Positions 17,781-26,346 of a DNA stretch of 64,000 nt are shown here, piece after piece. The stretch comes from Vibrio pelagius (GTDB lineage: Bacteria; Pseudomonadota; Gammaproteobacteria; Enterobacterales; Vibrionaceae). The stretch lies in contig NZ_AP025504.1 of assembly GCF_024347575.1 (NCBI RefSeq), forward strand, positions 744,001 to 808,000, given 5' to 3'. The notes beneath the pieces are model-generated. The model was not told where the DNA came from. It ran no database searches and saw only the letters and a list, made by a program, of their open reading frames with translations. The position numbers and the translations under genes are program-made. How positions within the stretch are numbered: the stretch's first letter is position 1; each line of letters starts with the position of its first letter.

Positions 17781-18269
17781 TTATTCGTATGCACTTAGCC
17801 ATGTTTTCAGCAGTTGATTGGTATTTTTCTTCTGACTTGCGGAGAGAGTTTTCACCAACTTCTTCTGCATCTCAACATGTTCAGTCATCATCTCATCAAT
17901 CAGGGTTAGGCCATTTCTTGTGAGCTTAACACTCACACTACGACGGTCTTCTTTGCTGTGCTCACGGCTAATAAGCCCCTTGGCTTCTAGCTTATCTAAT
18001 CGGTTAGTCATGGCACCAGAAGTCAACATCATTGAACCAATGAGCTCTGATGGGGTGAGTCGATAAGGCTTACCAGAGCGTCGTAACGTCGCCAATACAT
18101 CAAACTCGCCTAGCTTCATATCGTATTGTTTATGAAGGTCGGCAACTTGTGTCTCCATGTATTTGGCGATACGCATTACTCGGCCCATAATCGCCATCGG
18201 CTCTGTCTCTAGGTCGGGCTTTTCCTTTGCCCATTGTTCTACCACGCGGTCAATAGCATCCATTTGCAA
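17781..18269 (-). CDS. MarR-family regulator
   Basis: A 162-residue winged-helix regulator. Helix-turn-helix and wing are visible as YRLTPSELIGSMMLTSGAMT, NRLDKLEAKGLISREHSKED and RRSVSVKLTRNGLTLID. The N-terminal extension (IDRVVEQWAKEKPDLETEP) resembles those of urate-responsive MarR proteins such as HucR/PecS, but their ligand residues cannot be assigned with confidence. It diverges from a DMT exporter; the shared promoter holds a perfect 18-bp palindrome whose relatives lie upstream of puuE and in the gcl/aceB gap. It is therefore the best local candidate for a purine-island regulator. Confidence 0.88.
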   Translation of the reverse strand: MQMDAIDRVVEQWAKEKPDLETEPMAIMGRVMRIAKYMETQVADLHKQYDMKLGEFDVLATLRRSGKPYRLTPSELIGSMMLTSGAMTNRLDKLEAKGLISREHSKEDRRSVSVKLTRNGLTLIDEMMTEHVEMQKKLVKTLSASQKKNTNQLLKTWLSAYE

Positions 18270-18303
18270 TCACGCTCCGTTATTAGTCTTAGTTGCTTCA
18301 AAC

Positions 18304-18321
18304 TAGTTTAACATAAAGATA
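18304..18321. promoter_or_regulatory. Imperfect MarR-type box near the marR start
   Basis: TAGTTTAACATAAAGATA has one intact half site (AAGATA) and a degenerate partner, 35 bp before the marR start. Position fits autoregulation. Confidence 0.4.
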
Positions 18322-18364
18322 CTTTACAACCACTAGTTATGGGTATACTCTTCACACCAAGAGT

Positions 18365-18382
18365 TATCTTAACGTAAAGATA
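18365..18382. promoter_or_regulatory. Perfect MarR-type operator before the DMT exporter
   Basis: TATCTTAACGTAAAGATA is a perfect 18-bp palindrome ending 6 bp before the exporter's ATG, so a bound MarR dimer would block expression of the exporter. Confidence 0.6.
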
Positions 18383-18388
18383 TTTTAG

Positions 18389-19297
18389 ATGAATATACTA
18401 TTAGCAATGATCCCCGCCTTCTTCTGGGGTACAACTTATGCAGTGACGCAGTTTACGCTACAGGAGTGGCCACCATTACTACTTGGTGCTCTGCGTGCTT
18501 TACCTGCAGGGTTATTATTGCTTGCTGTGAAACCTACTCTACCTAAAAAAGGCGAGTGGCAGATCATTTTCACACTAGGTTTAATCAATATTGCGACCTT
18601 CTTCGGTCTGATTTTTGTTATGGCTCTCACCTTGCCTTCTGCCATTTCAGGCGTAGGTATGATCTCAGTGCCTGTATTCGCAATGATTTTCCATTGGGTT
18701 GTTAAAAAGCAGCGCCCTAACCTGATTCAAGCTCTGTCGGGTGTAGGTCTAATTTCACTGGCGTGGATGCTGTTCAATCCAAGTCAGATCTCGCTCAGCC
18801 CTGTCGGGTTAGGTGCTATGTTTGCCGCTATCATGTGTATCATTGTGGGCAGCAGCATTACTAAATCGCTCGGCGATCGCATGCATTGGTGGAAAGTACT
18901 GACTTGGCAATTGATTCTTGGTGGTGTGATCTTGTCGGTGGCTTCGGCGACTCACGCTTTCATCGACCCGCAACCTTACGTCAACGCGGTAACGCACTTC
19001 GATTCGCGTAACTTTATGGGTCTGCTATGGGTAATTGGTTTGAATACGGCGCTGGGTTACGGCATGTACGTGTGGCTTCTGCAGCGTATGTCAGTGGTCG
19101 ACTTTACCTTTGGTGGTATTGCTAACCCAGTCGCTGGTATCGTAATGGGTATGTTGTTGATGGGTGAATCATTCACTGCTACTCAGTACTCGCTAATGAC
19201 AGGTATGATTGTGATGTCACTACTCCCTCAAGTCATCCTTGCGATTCGACAACCTAAAACAGTACCCGCGCCGAACAAGCCGATAAAAGCAAGATAA
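18389..19297 (+). CDS. EamA/DMT family exporter
   Basis: A 302-residue drug/metabolite transporter with ten predicted membrane segments in two EamA halves: IPAFFWGTTYAVTQFTLQEW opens the first and GLGAMFAAIMCIIVGSSIT the second; ANPVAGIVMGMLLMGESFT is the typical late motif. Substrate is unknown. The ATG at 18389 lacks a Shine-Dalgarno sequence and lies just after the MarR operator. Divergent pairing with the MarR gene implies control by that protein, probably by derepression when a ligand accumulates. A terminator follows at 19351. Confidence 0.85.
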   Translation: MNILLAMIPAFFWGTTYAVTQFTLQEWPPLLLGALRALPAGLLLLAVKPTLPKKGEWQIIFTLGLINIATFFGLIFVMALTLPSAISGVGMISVPVFAMIFHWVVKKQRPNLIQALSGVGLISLAWMLFNPSQISLSPVGLGAMFAAIMCIIVGSSITKSLGDRMHWWKVLTWQLILGGVILSVASATHAFIDPQPYVNAVTHFDSRNFMGLLWVIGLNTALGYGMYVWLLQRMSVVDFTFGGIANPVAGIVMGMLLMGESFTATQYSLMTGMIVMSLLPQVILAIRQPKTVPAPNKPIKAR

Positions 19298-19350
19298 CCG
19301 GTGCAAGCTGAAATAAAGCTACGCCATTACTAACTCCATTCAGATACAAT

Positions 19351-19379
19351 AAAGCTCCAATGGCGACATTGGAGCTTTT
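19351..19379 (+). terminator. Terminator after the DMT exporter
   Basis: AAAGCTCCAATG, loop GCGA and CATTGGAGCTTT form a 12-bp stem followed by a short T-run (TTTTGTTTT). Confidence 0.85.
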
Positions 19380-19409
19380 GTTTTATTCAAACTTCATCAA
19401 AGCAATCTA

Positions 19410-19571
19410 ATACCAATCGTAGTAAATAATTGCTCACCCTAGCTTGCTAAAATGCTCGATAACTGCGTTAGAATTTTTGATTGTAGAATAACTACTTATC
19501 GAAAAATTCTGCCTTGTTCTCAAGCCTTTTTCCTGCGCTATTTTTGATCACCTATTTACTGTGATTGGTAT
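19410..19571. mobile_element. MITE-like 162-bp repeat, copy 2
   Basis: Same length, ends (ATACCAATC / GATTGGTAT) and orientation as copy 1 at 9089-9250, with three substitutions. It lies 30 bp after a plus-strand terminator and 4 bp before the stop of the minus-strand MFS gene, a placement nearly identical to copy 1. Confidence 0.8.
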
Positions 19572-19575
19572 AATG

Positions 19576-20757
19576 CTAACGCCAGCTAAAGTAGCGAACT
19601 TCGTTACCATCTTCTGGAATCTTAGGAATGTTCAGAGACAGTAACAAAGAGACACCCGCCATCGCAGCACCAATAAAAAATACCGTTGCTGGCGATGCCA
19701 ACCAGATAACACCAAACACCACAGGGATTACAACCGCTGCGATATGGTTGATGGTGAAAGAAACCCCTGCCGTTGAAGCCATGTCTGCGGGATCTGCGAT
19801 CTTCTGAAAGTAGGTTTTAATCGCCAATGCCAGTGCAAAGAACAGATGATCAATCACGTACAGCGCAGCAGCCCACTCAGCACTCTGCACTAAACCGTAG
19901 CCAACGAATACACCAATTAGACCGACGTATTCAAACATCAATGCTCTGCGCTCACCAACGACTCCGATGAACTTACCGATACGTTTTGCAAACAAGAAGT
20001 TGAATAGATAGTTAATCAAGAACAGTAGCGTCACATCGCCTGCAGAATAACCAAACTTCTCTACCATTAAGAATCCCGCAAACACGGTAAAGATCTGTCG
20101 ACGAGCACCACTCATAAAGGTCAATGCGTAGTAGAGCCAGTAACGCTTACGCAGCACCAATTTCTTATTCTGCGGGGTCTCGGTTTTAAATTCGGGAAAG
20201 CCAAAGGTCATTACCAATACGAGCAAAAAGCCTATCCCACCGGTAATACCGTAAACCCATGCAAAGTCGAGCTTCAGTTGCTCCAACATCACCCAAATCG
20301 AACTGTAAGTGATCAAAGACGCCAATGCTCCTACAGAGATCATCTTACCCAGCATTTCCGGCGCTTCTTCTTTACTCAACCATTGCAGCGACAGAGATTG
20401 TTTTAGGGTTTCAAAGTAGTGAAAGCCTGTCGACATTAAAATCGTTGTAAGAAGAAGCCCTGTCAATGTTGGAAACAGCCCCGTGATCGCCGTACCCACA
20501 GTCAGCATTGCCAGTGAGACCAACATGAATCGCTGCTCGCGAATAAAGGCCAACACAAGCACAACCGTAAACGCAAGAAAGCCTGGGATTTCACGCACAC
20601 TCTGAAGTAACCCAATATCAGCACCGTCAAAGTTAGCTCGCTCAACAACAAAGTTGTTCAACAGCGCCATCCAGCTAGAAAACGCGATCGGGACAATAAT
20701 CGAAATCAGCAATAAAAAGTTCTGCGGCGTCTTCCAGCTTGCAGTTTTATCGAACAT
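19576..20757 (-). CDS. MFS transporter
   Basis: A 393-residue major-facilitator protein with about eleven to twelve hydrophobic segments, starting FLLLISIIVPIAFSSWMALL and including QSVREIPGFLAFTVVLVLAF and a positively charged loop LVLRKRYWLYYALTFMSGARR between the halves. Substrate not recognised. The ATG at 20757 has CAGGAG seven bases upstream, inside the end of the upstream kinase gene, so the two genes overlap by 11 bp and are translationally coupled. It ends 4 bp from the MITE-like repeat. Confidence 0.82.
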   Translation of the reverse strand: MFDKTASWKTPQNFLLLISIIVPIAFSSWMALLNNFVVERANFDGADIGLLQSVREIPGFLAFTVVLVLAFIREQRFMLVSLAMLTVGTAITGLFPTLTGLLLTTILMSTGFHYFETLKQSLSLQWLSKEEAPEMLGKMISVGALASLITYSSIWVMLEQLKLDFAWVYGITGGIGFLLVLVMTFGFPEFKTETPQNKKLVLRKRYWLYYALTFMSGARRQIFTVFAGFLMVEKFGYSAGDVTLLFLINYLFNFLFAKRIGKFIGVVGERRALMFEYVGLIGVFVGYGLVQSAEWAAALYVIDHLFFALALAIKTYFQKIADPADMASTAGVSFTINHIAAVVIPVVFGVIWLASPATVFFIGAAMAGVSLLLSLNIPKIPEDGNEVRYFSWR

Positions 20758-21835
20758 CAACAAACTCCTGTTCGTTCATTTCACTGAGCGCTTTTTTCGT
20801 TAGCTGCTCAGTGTATGGGTTAATCTTCCAGTGATTTGGGCTCCAGCCCTTAACAAAGCGTTGAAAATCAGCCCATGCGGTTGCAAACATAGGGCGCCAA
20901 GCCGCTTCGACTTGCACTGCATTTAATTGTGGCCGATAGAGTGCCAGCGCATGAGCAAGCTGTTCAAAATAGACTTTTAACACCTCACTCTCTAGCTCGG
21001 CACAATCTCTTGGCCTAATCGCACTGCCCATAAACAGCGCCACATCCTTCATGGCACAGCCAAACCCTACGTATTGAAAATCGACTGCTGCCGCATTTTT
21101 ATTTTCAACATCAAAACAGAAGTTGGCTAGCTTGGCGTCACCGTGAACGAGTGTCGGATAAGGACAATCCTTCAACTTTTTATCAATTTTCTGTGCGTTT
21201 CTCTTCAGATATAGGTCATCCAGCACGTTCAGTTCATCAGGGCGCGTTGCCAAATGCCAATAGGTACCAGTTTCCCACAAACTCGATACATCACTCGGGT
21301 TTATGTTGATATGTTTCGCGTGGAAATGCGCAAGCCAGCGTAAACAAGCATTACGTTGCTGCACCTCTTCACGACTATAACCCTCAACTTCACTCGCTAG
21401 CACATCAAAGTTGGATATGTTTGAGAAACCGATCGTCTTCAAGTCTTGCATGACAATTAGCCATTCACCTTCCGTTTGTTGACATTGCAGGCCAACAGGA
21501 ACAGGACAATGTGGATCATACTCTTGAGTAAATCCTTGATACCAAGAGGTTTCAACCTGGTAGGACTTCACTTTTCTCTGGTGTGAAAGCTGGGTATTCC
21601 ACCCCTTTGGATGTTCGGTTTTATCCGGAAGGGCGACATGTTTAACGATAACACTGGTCACGCCCTGTGCTTCTGGGAAGTGCAAGCGAACTAGCTCTCC
21701 GTACCCTCCCCATAAGCGCTGAATCACTTCGACTTGGTGGCGCTCAGAACCATGAATAGAGTAGGCAATAGCATTGTACAATCGTGTTGGAGAATCTGTG
21801 GTTGAACAAGGCATACTTTTGTCGTTATGCCTCAT
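20747..21835 (-). CDS. EcKinase/CHK-like phosphotransferase
   Basis: A 362-residue kinase-fold protein of the aminoglycoside/choline kinase superfamily. The catalytic loop is LVHGDAKLANFCFD (HxDxxxxN) and the metal-binding segment AAVDFQYVGFG, the DFQ form typical of ecdysteroid-kinase-like (EcKinase) proteins; RWLAHFHAKHI precedes them. It probably phosphorylates a small alcohol, sugar or amino alcohol; the substrate is unknown. The ATG at 21835 overlaps the GNAT stop by 11 bp; an ATG at 21814 is an alternative. Overlap at both ends indicates a tight GNAT-kinase-MFS operon. Confidence 0.75.
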   Translation of the reverse strand: MRHNDKSMPCSTTDSPTRLYNAIAYSIHGSERHQVEVIQRLWGGYGELVRLHFPEAQGVTSVIVKHVALPDKTEHPKGWNTQLSHQRKVKSYQVETSWYQGFTQEYDPHCPVPVGLQCQQTEGEWLIVMQDLKTIGFSNISNFDVLASEVEGYSREEVQQRNACLRWLAHFHAKHININPSDVSSLWETGTYWHLATRPDELNVLDDLYLKRNAQKIDKKLKDCPYPTLVHGDAKLANFCFDVENKNAAAVDFQYVGFGCAMKDVALFMGSAIRPRDCAELESEVLKVYFEQLAHALALYRPQLNAVQVEAAWRPMFATAWADFQRFVKGWSPNHWKINPYTEQLTKKALSEMNEQEFVDVR

Positions 21836-22109
21836 CCGCGAGTAGATGAGACCACTGTTTTTGCCTTGCCATGTAGTGCACAACATAGCTGCAGACAGGG
21901 ACAATTTTAAAGCCCGCCTTTTCGATCTCTGGAAGTACCGCTTCCATCATCACTTTACCCATGCCTTGCCCTTGTAGCTCATCCGGAACGCGAGTTGAAG
22001 TAATGTGAAGCACCTGTCCTTGTTGCTGGTATTTCACCACGGCATACTGTTCGGGAGCTAGTTCTACCGTTATTGTTTGGACTTCCTGATCCCATTTTAC
22101 TGCCTGCAT
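21825..22109 (-). CDS. Small GNAT-like N-acetyltransferase
   Basis: A 94-residue member of the minimal GCN5-related family (N-acetyltransferase CG type). The acetyl-CoA loop is VPDELQGQGMGKVMMEAVLP and the tail IVPVCSYVVHYMARQKQWSH holds the family's Cys and Tyr. The ATG at 22109 follows AGGAG by six bases. It is the first gene of the minus-strand operon with the EcKinase-like and MFS genes. Substrate unknown. Confidence 0.82.
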   Translation of the reverse strand: MQAVKWDQEVQTITVELAPEQYAVVKYQQQGQVLHITSTRVPDELQGQGMGKVMMEAVLPEIEKAGFKIVPVCSYVVHYMARQKQWSHLLADEA

Positions 22110-22344
22110 TCTCAACTCCTTTAAATATTCGACATGCTAAACGATAAACATTTGAAGTATTGGATTGATATTAATAGACTAATGTTCGCACATATAGATG
22201 AAACGGTGCAGTGGGAATTACAAATAGACCTAAAATGGACACGACCACAACAGATTCAGTATCCAATCACTTCATATACTTAAATCTAGCACGTAAGAAC
22301 CATCTATTGTCAGATAACACATGTTGGCGCATGGAGAAAATACA

Positions 22345-23091
22345 ATGAACGCACCACTAAAGAAATCTGTGGAGCCTAATCAGTCACTACAAGACCCACG
22401 CAATCGCACCGTATCAACCATCAATAGCACGGACGCATTGGCAATGATTGAGCATGGCAGTGAACTGACTCTCAACATTACCACCCCAGTTGGCAGCAAG
22501 TTCCTAGCCACCACCAAATTTATTGGCACTCACAGTGAAAACTGTATCTTGATTGAAGTTCCTGAAGTCTCATCAGACGATCTCGACTTTTTCTTCCAAG
22601 AAGGCTTTTGGATGACTGTTCGCGCATACTCCCTTCGAGGTGAGGGCGCATTGATCCACTTTAGAAGTCAGATTCACCACAATATCGGTGAACCATTCCC
22701 ACTGCTGATCTTGTCGACACCTAGCACCATGCAGGTAACACAGCTGCGTAAAGAGACTCGTTATGAGGTTAATTTGGCTGGCAAGATCAACATCAATGAT
22801 CAGCGCACCGATTGCGAAATCCGCGACCTTTCAAAGAGTGGTTGTCGATTTGTCACTTCACCGACCTCAAGAAACCTTCAGGTGGCTGACCGCGTTTCGA
22901 TTGAGATCTCGCAAGATAACTACAATGGCCCTTTATTGCCGCCGTTGCGAGGTGTGATCTGCAATCTTCAAAAATCAACCCACTACGCCAGATATGGCGT
23001 CGAGTTTGACGAAGTTGGACGAACGAATGCACGCAACCTGCTGAGCAAATTGAAATTTGATGGAACGAAATTGCGCTTAAGACAAGGTTAA
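22345..23091 (+). CDS. PilZ-domain c-di-GMP receptor, YcgR-like
   Basis: A 248-residue protein with an N-terminal YcgR-like beta domain (about residues 35-125) and a C-terminal PilZ domain. The c-di-GMP-binding RxxxR is R135-K-E-T-R139, followed by DLSKSGCRF from residue 161 (D/NxSxxG). Such proteins act as flagellar brakes or surface-behaviour effectors. The ATG at 22345 has GGAG upstream. It stands alone, with a bidirectional terminator after it. A diguanylate cyclase lies 20 kb away at 42761, without an evident link. Confidence 0.88.
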   Translation: MNAPLKKSVEPNQSLQDPRNRTVSTINSTDALAMIEHGSELTLNITTPVGSKFLATTKFIGTHSENCILIEVPEVSSDDLDFFFQEGFWMTVRAYSLRGEGALIHFRSQIHHNIGEPFPLLILSTPSTMQVTQLRKETRYEVNLAGKININDQRTDCEIRDLSKSGCRFVTSPTSRNLQVADRVSIEISQDNYNGPLLPPLRGVICNLQKSTHYARYGVEFDEVGRTNARNLLSKLKFDGTKLRLRQG

Positions 23092-23145
23092 AAGGCAACA
23101 AATGTTTATCCACCAAACGCCTGTTTACCAAACGACTAACTAATA

Positions 23146-23175
23146 AAAACAGCCATCGAATTTGATGGCTGTTTT
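23146..23175. terminator. Bidirectional terminator between the PilZ and Lon-like genes
   Basis: AAAACAGCCATC and GATGGCTGTTTT form a 12-bp stem with a 6-base loop between convergent genes, with A and T runs on its sides. Confidence 0.85.
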
Positions 23176-23222
23176 CGTTAAGAACGATGACACAAGCTAG
23201 GCTGTTTCTTGTGTCTATCTGA

Positions 23223-25583
23223 CTATTTTCTCAGCGCATTGAGTTTCGCTTGAGCAATACCAAAGATGGTATCAATCGGATAACTGCCCTCATCACTTGG
23301 TTCACCCGCAGGTTTCCCCGTAAATAGCTCGATCGCTTCAGTCACATGCTCAATAGCCCAGATGTTAAACTCACCTTTCTCTACCGCCTTCACGATATCG
23401 CTACGTAGCATCAGGTTATGAACGTTTGAACGCGGAATAATGACACCTTGAGTATTGCTGCGCCCTTTGATTTCGCACACATCGAAAAAGCCTTCGATTT
23501 TCTCGTTCACACCACCGATCGGCTGCGACTCGCCAAACTGGTTCATAGAACCCGTAATCGCGATGTCTTGACGGTTAGGCTGTTTTGAGAAAGCAGACAC
23601 AACGGCACAGAACTCCGCCATACTCGCACTGTCTCCATCTACTCCACCATACGACTGTTCGAAGGTGATGTTGGTGGTCAACGGCACTTTGGCGGTCTTA
23701 CCAAACACAGAAGAGAGATAAGCGGACAAGATCATCACACCTTTCGAGTGGATGCTGCCACCAAGATCAACGTTTCGCTCAATATCGATCACCTCACCAT
23801 CACCGTAAGCAGTAGTCGCTGTAATACGGTTCGGCGCACCGAACATATGGTCAGTCGTGCTCAGCACTGACAACGCATTCACCTGCCCAATAGCTTCCCC
23901 CTCAACACGCATCAGAGTTGTGCCGTTAGTGAAAGTTTCCATTACACTATCTTGCAATCGACCAACACGCAGTAATTGATTGGCCAGTGCTTGTTCAACG
24001 TGACCTACACGGATCAGATTCGAATTCGAACTTTTGGCTACATAGTTCGACTCACGCAACAGATTAGCGGTATGCGCCGAGTGTAGAGACAGCTTGCTCT
24101 GATCACCTGCCTGGCGTGAACTGTGCTCAATGATGCGAGCAATCGCCTTGCGGTCACAATGCAGCATACCGTTGTCATGAACGATGCTCGAAATGAAGCG
24201 CGCATAATGCAGTTCAGAATCCGCAGTTCGTTTCATCTCATCTTCAAAGTCAGCGGTCACGCGGAATAGCTCACCAAATTCCGCATCGTAATGTTGAAGC
24301 AGTTGGTAAGTACGATAATCACCAAACAGAATGATTTTCACATCGAGTGGAATAGGCTCAGGATCAAGCGAAACCGCACCGGTTAAGGTAACCTCTTTCT
24401 CAAGTGAAGTTAGGCTTAACTGACGTGAGCGAAGTGCACGCTTAAGGCCATCCCAAACATAAGGCTGCTCTAGCACCTTTACTGCATCCATCAGCAACAC
24501 ACCACCATTCGCGCGGTGTAAGCTACCCGCACGAATCAAAGAGAAGTCAGTAAATACCGTGCCCTTAAACGTCGCCGTTTCCACATAACCAAACAGTGAG
24601 TGATAGTTCGGATTGTCTTCTACAACAATTGGCAGCTGCTGTTCTTTCTGGCTGACCAATACATTGACTTTGTAGCGACGAGGCAGCTTTTTATCCAACG
24701 AAGCTGTAGCGATTTCCGCCTGTTCGCTGCTCTCTTCTAGAAAGATTTCGGCATTCTCGACAATGTCTTTGCGCAGTGCCGTAAGGTACTTTTTGATCTC
24801 AGGGTACTTGCTGTAATCCTGCTTCAACTGTTTGATGAAGTGAGTGATTACATCGCGTGTGGTGTCATCATTGAGCTTCTGAATCTTCTCTGTATAGGTC
24901 TCTTCCAGTTCAGTGAGCTCTCTAGAGATGGTTCGCAACCCGACTTCGAGTGCATCAATGCTCTTGTCGAACTGTTCTTGCTCCTCAACAGAGAGTTGGT
25001 CGAAAGTCTCTTCCGTATGCAGCTCTTCACCGTTCATCGCCACAAACTGATAGTCGCCTTTCGAGGTGATGGTCAGGTTAATGCCCTTCTCTTTGGCCTC
25101 TTGACTGATCGCCTCAAGTGCCACCTGCTGTTTACTCGCAAGTTGGTTCTTTAGTGTATCTGCACGACCAAAATACATCTCGTTGTCGAACGCCAACGGC
25201 ATCGCTTTTAGAAGCTTACGCATCAGCTTTTCGATGTCTTGTTTTAAGCTAATACCCACACCACTTGGTAACTTGAGCACCTTTGGGGTACGAATATCGT
25301 CGAAGTTCGCGACATAACACCAGTCGAACAACTGGTCAGGCTCTTGTGGGTGACGATTAAGGTAACGCAAAATCATGGTTCGCTTACCAAGACCATTACG
25401 GCCAATCGCATAAATGTTGTAACCCTTTTCCTTGATCGACATAGCGAACTCGACCGCTTTCTGTGCACGTTCTTGTCCGACTATTTCATCAATGGGAGCC
25501 AGTTCTTTGGTCGACTTGCAGGGCAACTTTTCAAGTTCAGCTACCTGATACAGTTGCTCTGAATTGAGTCTTTGAATCGCCAT
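23223..25583 (-). CDS. Lon-family ATP-dependent protease (YcbZ-like)
   Basis: A 786-residue protein with an AAA_32 ATPase part and a C-terminal S16 protease domain. GGVDGDSASMAEF near residue 650 contains the catalytic Ser, and PIGGVNEKIEGF near 690 the catalytic Lys. The P-loop reads IGRNGLGKRTMIL near residue 60, with Arg where Lon has Ser/Thr, as is common in this branch. A charged central region (about 180-290) looks coiled-coil. This is not the housekeeping Lon; substrates of the YcbZ group are poorly known. It stands alone with a 255-bp gap upstream. Confidence 0.85.
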   Translation of the reverse strand: MAIQRLNSEQLYQVAELEKLPCKSTKELAPIDEIVGQERAQKAVEFAMSIKEKGYNIYAIGRNGLGKRTMILRYLNRHPQEPDQLFDWCYVANFDDIRTPKVLKLPSGVGISLKQDIEKLMRKLLKAMPLAFDNEMYFGRADTLKNQLASKQQVALEAISQEAKEKGINLTITSKGDYQFVAMNGEELHTEETFDQLSVEEQEQFDKSIDALEVGLRTISRELTELEETYTEKIQKLNDDTTRDVITHFIKQLKQDYSKYPEIKKYLTALRKDIVENAEIFLEESSEQAEIATASLDKKLPRRYKVNVLVSQKEQQLPIVVEDNPNYHSLFGYVETATFKGTVFTDFSLIRAGSLHRANGGVLLMDAVKVLEQPYVWDGLKRALRSRQLSLTSLEKEVTLTGAVSLDPEPIPLDVKIILFGDYRTYQLLQHYDAEFGELFRVTADFEDEMKRTADSELHYARFISSIVHDNGMLHCDRKAIARIIEHSSRQAGDQSKLSLHSAHTANLLRESNYVAKSSNSNLIRVGHVEQALANQLLRVGRLQDSVMETFTNGTTLMRVEGEAIGQVNALSVLSTTDHMFGAPNRITATTAYGDGEVIDIERNVDLGGSIHSKGVMILSAYLSSVFGKTAKVPLTTNITFEQSYGGVDGDSASMAEFCAVVSAFSKQPNRQDIAITGSMNQFGESQPIGGVNEKIEGFFDVCEIKGRSNTQGVIIPRSNVHNLMLRSDIVKAVEKGEFNIWAIEHVTEAIELFTGKPAGEPSDEGSYPIDTIFGIAQAKLNALRK

Positions 25584-25838
25584 CGCCGCCTCCTTAATCC
25601 TTTATTTATGGGTATAGTTAAAACAAGTGTAGATGTAATTTCTTCTAAATTTAGTGACTTACGCTACACCACAGTTCAACTGAGCAAATAACGAACGATT
25701 TCACTGCAAAACAATGAAACTAACAGCAATCAATGACGCTGAAATGAACAAACACTCAAAATATCAAATGGTTTTTGTTTGCATTTGATAATAAATATCA
25801 TTAACATTCTTTGGTCTTATAATTTAGAGGCTGAGAAG

Positions 25839-26333
25839 ATGGATTTAGAACGATGCTGGATGCACTACCTTAAAGCGGAACAACTCATGGATCAGGGTCA
25901 CTGGCCAGAAGCTCAACGTCTGTACGGTGATGTTCTGAGTTCGCTTCCCCACCATATTCAAAATGCCGCTTTCCAAAACGACATCAAACCTTGTCAGTTC
26001 GCTTGCTTACTGACAGGGTTGCGCGACGCCAGTATTTCTCAAGCAGAGATCCTCAATAAACTGGGTCAGCAGCAAGATGCCTTTGACACATTGAATCAAA
26101 CCTACGCCTTGATGCAGTTCATCTCATTGGAAGACAACTCTCTCATCAAGCGTACTCATTCGCTGCTAGAGCAGCAGAGTGAAGAACTTCTCAGACATTT
26201 GATCGCTTTTTGTAGCGCACAACGCAATGCTCACTGGATGTTAGAGCTAGAGCAGCTTCAACGAGCGCATCACTACTTTGGACAATTGAAGTCGACATAC
26301 GACACCTACCCATCACCTAATGTCTTAAACTGA
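25839..26333 (+). CDS. Conserved hypothetical, TPR-like helical protein
   Basis: A 164-residue, largely helical cytoplasmic protein that I do not recognise. Repeated helix-pair patterns such as WMHYLKAEQLMDQGHWPEAQ, RLYGDVLSSLP and AEILNKLGQQQDAFDTLNQ resemble tetratricopeptide repeats. Start at 25839 (GAGGCTGAGAAG upstream). It ends 13 bp before the ABC ATPase gene on the same strand, so the two are probably co-transcribed; this may hint at a role with that ATPase, but no function is claimed. Confidence 0.7.
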   Translation: MDLERCWMHYLKAEQLMDQGHWPEAQRLYGDVLSSLPHHIQNAAFQNDIKPCQFACLLTGLRDASISQAEILNKLGQQQDAFDTLNQTYALMQFISLEDNSLIKRTHSLLEQQSEELLRHLIAFCSAQRNAHWMLELEQLQRAHHYFGQLKSTYDTYPSPNVLN

Positions 26334-26346
26334 ATAAGGACGTATC

